A stretch of DNA of 34,297 bases from Acidobacteriota bacterium (lineage in GTDB: Bacteria; Acidobacteriota; Thermoanaerobaculia; UBA5066; Gp7-AA6). Location: NCBI GenBank assembly GCA_020199905.1, contig JAIVJS010000041.1, forward strand, positions 1 through 34,297, read 5' to 3'. The notes beneath the pieces were generated by a model that had not been told where the DNA came from, did no database searches, and saw nothing but the letters and a program-made list of their open reading frames with translations. Position 1 is the stretch's first letter; the number at the start of each line of letters is the position of its first letter. The translations under genes were made by a program, and so were the position numbers. Below are positions 1 through 7,033 of this stretch, in pieces.

Positions 1-1314
<1,314 letters not shown>

Positions 1315-1531
1315 CTGGGCGTTCCTTTCCCGAACAGGTCGCGCCAAGGGCGTCTCGTCTCGCGTGGAAGCAGTTTCGAAAGCTTCGACGGAAGCCTCTG
1401 GTCTCGTCAAGTGAATTTGGGTCGCATTTCTTCAAGCAACTTCTGTGCCGTGCCCGAGCGCCTTCCGATGGAGTCGTTCTCCGCATCCGTTCTGGTGTGC
1501 CTCTTGCTTTTCCTCCTGTCGGAGGTTCTCC

Positions 1532-2050
1532 ATGGCCGAGAACGACGAGAGGGAGCGGGGCAGCTCCGGAAGAGACGCGCCCGGGGACGAGACCTCGGAG
1601 TACGGCGTCGTGAAATCGAGCGCCCCGGAAGAGCTCCAGACCGACGGCCCCGTGATGGGCGGGCCCGGCATGGTCCGCACCGGCGGGGACCGCGCCGTAT
1701 CCACGGGGACGGGGGGGCTCGCCGCCGGTGAAGATCTCGACCCGGTCGCGGAAGGCGACTACTGGCGGGAAAACTTCCGCCGGCGCCCGTACTACGAGGC
1801 CGAGAAGGAGTACTCCCACTACGAGCCGTCCTACCGGTACGGGTGGGAGCGCGCCGGCCAGTCCGAGTATCGCAACCGCGGATTCGAAGAGGTCGAGCTC
1901 GACCTGAGGCGGGACTGGGAAGCCTCCAGCGCCGAAGGGTTGCCCGACTGGGACCTGGCGCGCGAGCCCGCTCGGGATGCGTTCGAGCGCGCGAACGGCC
2001 GTGAGAGCTCCGGTCGCCGAGAGGACGGAAAGGACGACTCAAAGCGCTGA
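1532..2050 (+). CDS. YWREN/YRYGW-motif conserved stress-type protein (paralogue 1)
   Basis: A protein of 172 residues. ATG at 1532 is chosen because GGAGG lies at 1521-1525 with a 6-nt gap; the frame is open further upstream but without a ribosome site. Residues 1-70 are hydrophilic and Gly-rich. Residues 77-108 carry a conserved block (YWREN at 77-81, RPYY, a Tyr-rich stretch, YRYGW at 101-105). Residues 118-152 carry FEEVELDL, a conserved Trp and a Trp/Arg-rich end. The same block is present in the next gene, so the pair arose by duplication. I recognise this C-terminal block from unnamed small proteins in many soil bacteria; no biochemical role is known to me. There is no signal peptide or membrane helix. 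It is probably co-transcribed with the gene at 2105 (54-bp gap) up to the terminator at 2620. Confidence 0.8.
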   Translation: MAENDERERGSSGRDAPGDETSEYGVVKSSAPEELQTDGPVMGGPGMVRTGGDRAVSTGTGGLAAGEDLDPVAEGDYWRENFRRRPYYEAEKEYSHYEPSYRYGWERAGQSEYRNRGFEEVELDLRRDWEASSAEGLPDWDLAREPARDAFERANGRESSGRREDGKDDSKR

Positions 2051-2104
2051 GACCGCTGTGAGCGGGAGAGCGCAGGACGAAGGCAATCAACTGGAGGAGG
2101 TTTC

Positions 2105-2599
2105 ATGGACAACGACAAGCGGATCGATCGTAACGACAAGGGTGACGCGAATCGGGATCCCCTGACCGGCGAGCCGGGCTCGCACCCGATCGGCACGGGC
2201 GTCGGATCGGCGGGCGGGGCGGCCGCAGGAGCGGCTGTGGGCGGAGTCGTGGGCGGACCCATCGGAGCGGTGGTCGGCGGTGCGATCGGCGCGGTAGCCG
2301 GTGGAGCGGCCGGGCATGCGGCCGGGGAGGCCATCGACCCGACCCGGGAGACGACCTACTGGCGCGAGAACTACAAGAATCGTCCCTACTACAAACAGGA
2401 TCGCTCGTTCGACGATTACGAGCCGGCCTACCGCTACGGCTGGGAGAGCGCCTCGAAGCCCGAGAACAAGAACCGCAAATTCGACGAGGTCGAAAGCGAT
2501 CTCGAGCGCGGTTGGGACAAGACCAAGGGCACCACGAAGCAGGGCTGGTACGAAGTCCGGGAAGCCACGCGCGACGCGTGGGATCGCGTCCGGTCGTAA
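2105..2599 (+). CDS. Glycine-zipper YWREN/YRYGW-motif protein (paralogue 2)
   Basis: A protein of 164 residues with ATG at 2105 behind GGAGGAGG (2093-2100). Residues 1-30 are charged. Residues 31-75 form a long Gly/Ala-rich glycine zipper with GxxxG spacing that could insert into or associate with a membrane. Residues 85-112 repeat the YWREN...RPYY...YRYGW block of the preceding gene. Residues 125-162 match its [12 protein letters not shown] and TRDAWDRV ends. Paralogue 1 has only a short Gly-rich stretch where this one has the zipper, so the two differ mainly in predicted localisation. An envelope-stress role is plausible but is inference. The gene ends 20 bp before a strong terminator. Confidence 0.82.
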   Translation: MDNDKRIDRNDKGDANRDPLTGEPGSHPIGTGVGSAGGAAAGAAVGGVVGGPIGAVVGGAIGAVAGGAAGHAAGEAIDPTRETTYWRENYKNRPYYKQDRSFDDYEPAYRYGWESASKPENKNRKFDEVESDLERGWDKTKGTTKQGWYEVREATRDAWDRVRS

Positions 2600-2619
2600 A
2601 AGATTTCGATTCTTCTTCA

Positions 2620-2652
2620 GCCGCCGGTCCCCACGGACCGGCGGCTTTTTCC
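2620..2652 (+). terminator. Intrinsic terminator after the YWREN pair
   Basis: Perfect 11-bp stem (2620-2630 with 2635-2645), CCAC loop, then a run of five T at 2646-2650. It ends the 1532-2599 unit and also faces the 3' end of the reverse-strand gene at 2655. Confidence 0.9.
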
Positions 2653-2654
2653 TT

Positions 2655-3029
2655 TCAGTCCCTCGCCGCGAGAAACCCCACGCCGAAACCGATCAGGAAT
2701 CCCACCGCCAAAGCGCCCATCACGGCCGTTCGCGGGTTCTCCGAAGCGAGACGCTCGAGATCTCGAACCGACGAGGCGGAGGTGAGACGCTCGTCGAAGG
2801 CCCGCTCAACGGGCTCCCCCTCGGCATCGTTCATGAAGGCGGCCTCGGTCTGGACGCGGCTGTCGCGCGACGGCTGACGCTCCCGGGCTCGAGCGTCGGA
2901 CTTCAGGTCTCCTTCGACAGGGCCGCCGGTCCCGACATTCTTTCCAGCGGCAGAACGCGGCGCCCCGGTCTTCCGCCGGGGAGCCCGCCGGCGCGGGGTC
3001 GGACGGGTCCCGGAGATTTCGTCTTCCAT
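2655..3029 (-). CDS. Small DUF883-like (ElaB/YqjD-type) membrane-anchored protein
   Basis: A protein of 124 residues. ATG at 3029 has AGGAG seven bases upstream. The N-terminal third is basic and Pro/Arg-rich, the middle is acidic and hydrophilic. The C-terminus (about residues 98-124) is one hydrophobic, Gly-rich helix preceded by an ENPRTAVMGAL-type segment. That layout matches the ElaB/YgaM/YqjD family: tail-anchored inner-membrane proteins induced in stationary phase, some of which bind ribosomes. Similarity is by architecture and the ENP-helix motif only, so the family call is moderate. It converges on the YWREN pair. Confidence 0.65.
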   Translation of the reverse strand: MEDEISGTRPTPRRRAPRRKTGAPRSAAGKNVGTGGPVEGDLKSDARARERQPSRDSRVQTEAAFMNDAEGEPVERAFDERLTSASSVRDLERLASENPRTAVMGALAVGFLIGFGVGFLAARD

Positions 3030-3093
3030 GATTGCTCCTTAGCCTCCGGGCGAGCAAGCGGCATGCCGCGACATCGAGCTCAGGCCTCGGCCG

Positions 3094-3160
3094 CTTAACG
3101 CATAACGCTCAACGCTCAGCCCCAGACTCTCAACTCATGAGTCTCAACTCTCAACTTCTC
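3094..3160. repeat. Heptamer array a
   Basis: Nine consecutive 7-bp units fill the gap between the genes starting at 3029 (reverse) and 3190 (forward), for example CTCAACG at 3108 and CTCAACT at 3129, 3143 and 3150. Units differ by 1-3 bases but stay strictly in 7-bp register. Confidence 0.8.
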
Positions 3161-3189
3161 TTGGCCCAATCCTCGCAAATCACCGCCGC

Positions 3190-3861
3190 ATGAAGCGCCC
3201 GAGGGGAACGCGATTCGGAGCCGTGCTTCTCGATCTGGACGGATGTCTCGTCGACTCCAACGACGCTCATGCCTCGGCGTGGAGCGACGCGCTGGCGAAG
3301 TTCGGACGCGACGTACCCGCCTCCGGTGTCCGTCCTCACATTGGGAAGGGCGGCAAGGAGCTGCTCCGCGACTTCGTCACTCCCGCCGAGCACGCCCTCC
3401 TGGCAGACGCCATGGGCGCCGTCCAGACGGAGCTTTTTATGGCGCGCTTCTCCCGCGAGGTCCGTCCCTTTCCCGGCGCGGCCGCGGCGGTCCGGGCCAT
3501 GCGAAGGGCCGGAATTCTCGTCGTTCTCGCCAGCTCCGCGCAGAAGGACGTCATCCGGCGCTCTCTCGCGCTGCTGCGTCTCGACGGCGTCCTGACCGGC
3601 CAGACGTCGGCGCAGGACGTCGAGAAGACGAAGCCCTTCGACGACATCTTCTCTCTCGCCATAGACCGTTTCGACCTCGCGCCGCGGCGGCCCGTTGCCA
3701 TCGGAGACACGCCGTACGACGTGGCCGCCGCCCACCAGATCGGCGTGCCGTGCATGGCCATGCGATCCGGCGGCTTTCCTCTGCGCACGCTGCGGTCGGC
3801 CGATCATCTCTTTGCCGGCGTGGCCGAGGCGTGGGAGAAGGGGAGGCACCTGTTCGCATGA
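3190..3861 (+). CDS. HAD-superfamily hydrolase (phosphoglycolate phosphatase / beta-phosphoglucomutase-like)
   Basis: A protein of 223 residues, normal size for the subfamily. Motif I is LLDLDGCLVDS (nucleophile Asp and acid/base Asp, near residues 13-23). A helical cap follows, then motif II in LASSAQ (Ser, near 117), a Lys of motif III in EKTKPFDD (near 155) and motif IV GDTPYD (near 176). Such enzymes dephosphorylate small phosphometabolites through an aspartyl-phosphate; the substrate cannot be read from sequence. The stop overlaps the start of the VOC gene (ATGA at 3858), so the two are translationally coupled. No Shine-Dalgarno is seen before ATG 3190, and the upstream gap is filled by a heptamer array. 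Confidence 0.88.
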   Translation: MKRPRGTRFGAVLLDLDGCLVDSNDAHASAWSDALAKFGRDVPASGVRPHIGKGGKELLRDFVTPAEHALLADAMGAVQTELFMARFSREVRPFPGAAAAVRAMRRAGILVVLASSAQKDVIRRSLALLRLDGVLTGQTSAQDVEKTKPFDDIFSLAIDRFDLAPRRPVAIGDTPYDVAAAHQIGVPCMAMRSGGFPLRTLRSADHLFAGVAEAWEKGRHLFA

Positions 3862-4229
3862 AGAAGAATCCCACCGCCCTCGCGTTTCATGGACTGACCA
3901 TCCGGAGCCCGGATCCCGAGGCGCTCGCGGGGAAATGCCAGGCTCTTCTGGGCTGGCAGGTCCTGGTCCGCGGCCGGGGGAGGATCGTCCTCGGCGACGG
4001 GCCTGAGCTGTTTCTCGAGATTCGCCGCGGGCGTCGAGGGGAGCCGGAGGGGGTCCAGCAGATTCACCTGGCGGTGAAGCACCTCGAGAGAGGGCGGCGG
4101 GCCGCCAGTCGTGACGATCTCGGCGGAGATTCGTGGTCGCGTCCTCTGACGCCGGCGCTCGGCCTCACCCTGCGCCAGTTCCGGCGCGCCCCATCACCGC
4201 AGTGGCGTAAGAAACGAAAAAGAGTCTAG
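3858..4229 (+). CDS. Glyoxalase/VOC-fold protein
   Basis: A protein of 123 residues whose ATG overlaps the HAD stop codon (ATGA). The start resembles VOC half-domains: HGLTIRSPDPEALAGKCQALLGW, then a beta-rich segment RIVLGDGPELFLEIRRG and QIHLAVKHLERG. The His/Glu metal ligands of classical glyoxalases are only partly recognisable (His in the first strand, Glu in FLEI, His in IHLAV). The C-terminus is short and very basic (RKKRKRV). Function is unknown; it could be a small lyase- or dioxygenase-fold binding protein acting with the HAD partner. Confidence 0.65.
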   Translation: MKKNPTALAFHGLTIRSPDPEALAGKCQALLGWQVLVRGRGRIVLGDGPELFLEIRRGRRGEPEGVQQIHLAVKHLERGRRAASRDDLGGDSWSRPLTPALGLTLRQFRRAPSPQWRKKRKRV

Positions 4230-4239
4230 CGGCGCGTCG

Positions 4240-4281
4240 GGAACTGAAAACTCAAAACTGATCTCTGAGAACTGTTCTCAC
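4240..4281. repeat. Heptamer array b (includes the Ku stop codon)
   Basis: Six 7-bp units (AAAACTG at 4254, AGAACTG at 4268 and relatives) between the VOC and Ku genes. The reverse-strand Ku stop codon (4278-4280) lies inside the last unit. Confidence 0.75.
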
Positions 4282-5105
4282 GCCGCGCCGCGCTTCGACG
4301 CGGCCTTCTTTGCCTTCGGTCGCACTCCCGCCTTCGACACGCTCTGGCGGAGCGCCTCCATGAGGTCGACGACGTTCTCCTCTCCCTTTTTCTTTCCGCG
4401 CGCCGGCGCCTGAACGGCGAACTTCCGCTTGGACGCGAGCAGCTTCTGGAGCGCCTGGCGGTATTCGTTCGGGTGCGCCGTCGGATCCCACTCCTCCGTC
4501 GAGAGCTGATCGATCAGAAGTCGAGCCATCTTGACCTCGGCGGATTTCTTCTGCGAGGCCGGGATCGGAAGGGACCCGGGATCGCGCAGCTCGTCGAACG
4601 GTCGCAGGACTTCGAGTGAGAGCGCCTTCTTGCCCGGGATGAGCGCCGCGAGCAGAGGCTTCGTCCGGAGGTAGAACCGCGTGATGCCGACGCGGTTGGC
4701 GTCGATCAGGGCGTCGCGCAGCACGCCGTAGGCTTTCTCGCCGCCCTTCATCGGGGCGAGGTAATAGGGCTTCTCGAAGGAGAGCGGGTTCAGGGCGCCG
4801 AACTCGACGAACTGGAGGACGTCGATGCTCCGGTCGCCTTCGCCGAGCTTCTCTCCTACCTCCTCGAGCTCTTCTTTTTCGACGATCGAGTACTTGTTCT
4901 TCGAAGTCTCGTATCCCTTCACGATCTCGTCGTTCGGGACCTCGATGCCTTCCTCGCTGCAGACCTTGCGGTACTGGATGGGAGCCATGTCCTTGCGATG
5001 GAGAAGGCGAAAGGAGACCCGTTCTGCCGTCTCGATGGCCGAATAGACACCGACCGGGATGGAGATCAATCCGAACGTGATGTGACCGCTCCAGATGGCG
5101 CGCAT
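4278..5105 (-). CDS. ku: Non-homologous end-joining protein Ku
   Basis: A protein of 275 residues. ATG at 5105 (MRAIWSGHITFGLISIPV, the canonical bacterial Ku start) has AAAGGAGA six bases upstream; the frame is open further upstream, but that part is not Ku. The core contains the expected RKVCSEEGIEV, DEIVKGYE, KPYYLAP and GITRFYLRTK motifs. The C-terminal 40 residues are Lys/Ala-rich, as in Ku proteins whose tails bind DNA. Ku dimerises, rings broken DNA ends and recruits ligase LigD. No ligD lies within this window, so the partner must be elsewhere. It is divergent from the disordered-protein gene at 5233. Confidence 0.95.
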   Translation of the reverse strand: MRAIWSGHITFGLISIPVGVYSAIETAERVSFRLLHRKDMAPIQYRKVCSEEGIEVPNDEIVKGYETSKNKYSIVEKEELEEVGEKLGEGDRSIDVLQFVEFGALNPLSFEKPYYLAPMKGGEKAYGVLRDALIDANRVGITRFYLRTKPLLAALIPGKKALSLEVLRPFDELRDPGSLPIPASQKKSAEVKMARLLIDQLSTEEWDPTAHPNEYRQALQKLLASKRKFAVQAPARGKKKGEENVVDLMEALRQSVSKAGVRPKAKKAASKRGAA

Positions 5106-5232
5106 GGCGTCTCCTTTCCCCGCCGACACGAGCAATGTGCTTGCCACGCCGAAGGGGTGCATCGGAGGGCACGTTTCCTGCACTTTTTGCGTCGGGGACA
5201 ATCGGGTTCCCCCGGTTTCAAGGAGAGTCGAT

Positions 5233-5535
5233 ATGGCGGACAAGGGTCGCGACGACATGGGCGACGACAACCAGAGCTCGAACAATCGAAATCAGAATCT
5301 CGGCGGACAGAGCGGACAGGGCGGACGGAGCGGAGAGGGCGGCTCGGGAAGCCAGAGCGGGCAGGGCGGCCAGAAGGGTTCCACGGGCTCGTCCAGCGGG
5401 CGCGGCTCCGAGTCCGAGGATCGGGAGTCCTCCTCTCGCGGCGGCGCGGGCGCGGGCGCTCCGTCGGGCACGGGCTCGGAAAGGGGTTCGCCGGGGGCGG
5501 GAACCTCCGACGAAGATGAGGACGAAGAGGCCTGA
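5233..5535 (+). CDS. Gly/Ser-rich, acidic, intrinsically disordered small protein
   Basis: A protein of 100 residues. ATG at 5233 has AAGGAGAG just upstream. Composition is almost entirely Gly, Ser, Gln, Arg, Glu and Asp, with GGQSGQGG-type repeats in the first half and an acidic end (DEDEDEEA). There is no hydrophobic core, so it should be disordered, as hydrophilin or stress-protectant proteins are. No family is recognised. Its position between divergent Ku and a histone-like gene fits a stationary-phase or desiccation role, which is inference. A strong terminator follows at 5575. Confidence 0.65.
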   Translation: MADKGRDDMGDDNQSSNNRNQNLGGQSGQGGRSGEGGSGSQSGQGGQKGSTGSSSGRGSESEDRESSSRGGAGAGAPSGTGSERGSPGAGTSDEDEDEEA

Positions 5536-5574
5536 GACCGGGTCTCGGAATCAGCCTCATCCGCAGGATGTGGC

Positions 5575-5610
5575 GCTCTGATGGGCCGGTGGGCCCATCA
5601 GAGCTTTTTT
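5575..5610 (+). terminator. Strong intrinsic terminator directly ahead of the H1-like gene
   Basis: Perfect 13-bp stem (5575-5587 with 5592-5604), 4-nt loop, six T at 5605-5610. The ribosome site of the next gene begins two or three bases after the T run, so the hairpin ends the 5233 transcript and also lies inside the leader of the 5625 gene. Confidence 0.9.
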
Positions 5611-5624
5611 GTACGGAGGTCGCG

Positions 5625-5966
5625 ATGGCAGCAACCAGGGGCGGGTCGAAATCCGGCGGAAAGGCGAAGTCGAGCTCGAAATCGGTAGGTCCGTCGAAGA
5701 AGAGCACGTCCTCGAGGTCGAAGTCGAAGACGGGCTCGAGGTCCGCGTCAAAGTCGGCGCCGTCCTCGTCGAGGGGCGCGCCGAAAAAGAGAGGCTCGGG
5801 CAAGCGGGATCTCGTGAAGACCCCGACGGGAAACTTCTTTGCCCACCGCGACGGAGAGGGACAGTTCACGGAGATGGACGAGATGGGACGCTCGCTCGCC
5901 GCCGATCGGCGAAAAAAGGCGAAGACGAAGGTCGCCTCGGGACACGGCGACCGCGGAGACCGCTAG
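5625..5966 (+). CDS. Histone-H1-like basic protein with conserved C-terminal domain
   Basis: A protein of 113 residues with ATG at 5625 behind ACGGAGGT. Residues 1-60 are a Lys/Ser/Arg/Gly tail like histone H1 C-termini. Residues 61-113 are a compact conserved part (KRDLVKTPTGNFFAHRD, GQFTEMDEMGRSLAADRR, ending SGHGDRGDR) that I recognise from unnamed small proteins in several phyla. The basic tail suggests nucleic-acid binding or compaction; the role of the conserved part is unknown to me. It is near Ku and the disordered protein. Expression must pass or bypass the terminator at 5575. Confidence 0.75.
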   Translation: MAATRGGSKSGGKAKSSSKSVGPSKKSTSSRSKSKTGSRSASKSAPSSSRGAPKKRGSGKRDLVKTPTGNFFAHRDGEGQFTEMDEMGRSLAADRRKKAKTKVASGHGDRGDR

Positions 5967-5986
5967 GAGGCGCCCGCGCCGGCGAC

Positions 5987-6017
5987 GCCGGCCTCCCGTC
6001 GGACGGGGGAGGCCGGC
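5987..6017. terminator. Bidirectional GC-rich hairpin between convergent genes
   Basis: An 11-bp perfect stem (5987-5997 with 6007-6017) with a 9-nt loop lies between the 3' ends of the H1-like gene and the reverse-strand permease gene. There is no long T run on either side, so termination is likely but not certain. Confidence 0.55.
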
Positions 6018-6024
6018 CGATCGA

Positions 6025-6555
6025 TCAGCTCTTCAGAGGCTTCGCCAGCTTCAGGTTCGATTTCTTCTGCATCTCTTCCTGCATCTCCTCAATCGCGTCC
6101 TGGGCTTCCTCGATCGAATGCGAGGTGCCGAGATCGCCTTCCGCCTTGGCGATCTGCTTCAGCTTCCCGAAGTGCTTTTGAAACTGTTCGATCTCCTCCT
6201 CGGAGAGGTTCTCGATGTCAATCATGCGGTTGCTCGCGCCCTGAACCGCCGCGACGATCTCGTTCAGCTTCAATTGCACCGCGCGCGATTCCTTGTTCTG
6301 GGCGCGCTGGATCAGGAAGACCATCAGAAAGGTCACGATTGTCGTGCCGGTATTGATCACGAGTTGCCAGGTGTCGGAGTAGTGGAACATCGGGCCCGTG
6401 ATCGCCCAGGCCAGGATGATCACGCAGGCGATCGCGAACGCCCGGCTGCTTCCGGTCCAGCTGGTGACCCTGTAGGAGAACGTCTCAAGAAAGAGCCCTA
6501 CGGGCCCCTTCTTCTTCTCCGGTTTCTCCGCTTTCTCCACGGGGCGAGTTGGCAC
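6025..6555 (-). CDS. Low-affinity iron permease family membrane protein
   Basis: About 176 residues from a GTG at 6555 that has GGAGG eight bases upstream; the open frame continues to 6771 but that extension reads as non-protein. After a Lys-rich start come two membrane segments (AIACVIILAWAITGP and NTGTTIVTFLMVFLIQ) and the family signature FHYSDTWQLVINTGTTIV, then a long charged helical C-terminus (LNEIVAAVQGASNR..., SEEEIEQFQ...). This matches the low-affinity iron permease family, named from yeast Fet4-like sequences; transport has rarely been tested for bacterial members. The extended coiled C-terminus suggests oligomerisation or a regulatory role. Confidence 0.85.
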   Translation of the reverse strand: MPTRPVEKAEKPEKKKGPVGLFLETFSYRVTSWTGSSRAFAIACVIILAWAITGPMFHYSDTWQLVINTGTTIVTFLMVFLIQRAQNKESRAVQLKLNEIVAAVQGASNRMIDIENLSEEEIEQFQKHFGKLKQIAKAEGDLGTSHSIEEAQDAIEEMQEEMQKKSNLKLAKPLKS

Positions 6556-6625
6556 CTTCAAAGCCTCCGCGCCCTCTAAGCAACGGCGGTGCCAGCCCGG
6601 GTCGTTTTCTTGGTTACGAATTTTT

Positions 6626-7015
6626 TTACGGGGAAGTCGCGGTATTCGAGGACGGTGCCGAGCCGAGTCGGGCATGGTAGTCGTAGGCCCTGTGCTCTGA
6701 TTTCTCCTTGATCGGCCCCGATTCACAAACGTTGTTGGTGCAGTGGAGGCGTGGAAAAGGCGTCGGTTCATCGAAGGTGATCGTGAGCGTGGTTCCGGGA
6801 AAGGAGACCCACTTCAACATCTCCTTTTTCTTCTCGGAAACCGGAACGGGATCGGGGACGACGACGTCGTCCCCGATGACGACAACCCCCTTCGTTTGAG
6901 GATCAAACTCCGCGTAGGGATGGGTTCGATGAGTGGCACAGCCTGCGCCGCCTGCGACGCACGCGGACACGACTAAGGCGAACAAGAGGCCTTGATTCGC
7001 TCGCGTTTCGGACAT
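6626..7015 (-). CDS. Predicted lipoprotein of unknown function
   Basis: A protein of 129 residues. ATG at 7015 has AAAGGAG five bases upstream. The N-terminus is a signal peptide (LLFALVVSACVAGGAGCATH), with a plausible lipobox Cys at residue 26 or earlier at the SAC position. The mature part is hydrophilic with one CTNNVC pair, and contains the strand-like blocks KGVVVIGDDVVVPDP and FPGTTLTITFDEP. No family is recognised. It lies just downstream of the kinase-TPR gene on the same strand (18-bp gap), so the two may be co-transcribed. Confidence 0.65.
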   Translation of the reverse strand: MSETRANQGLLFALVVSACVAGGAGCATHRTHPYAEFDPQTKGVVVIGDDVVVPDPVPVSEKKKEMLKWVSFPGTTLTITFDEPTPFPRLHCTNNVCESGPIKEKSEHRAYDYHARLGSAPSSNTATSP

Positions 7016-7033
7016 CCGATCTCCTTTCGCTTT

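Noticed and set aside
3094..3160. CRISPR array
   Set aside because: Repeat units are only 7 bp and contiguous, with no spacers and no cas genes nearby.
5106..5285. N-terminal extension of Ku to 5285
   Set aside because: The extension has no Ku similarity and no ribosome site, while ATG 5105 has AAAGGAGA and the canonical MRAIWSGHI start.
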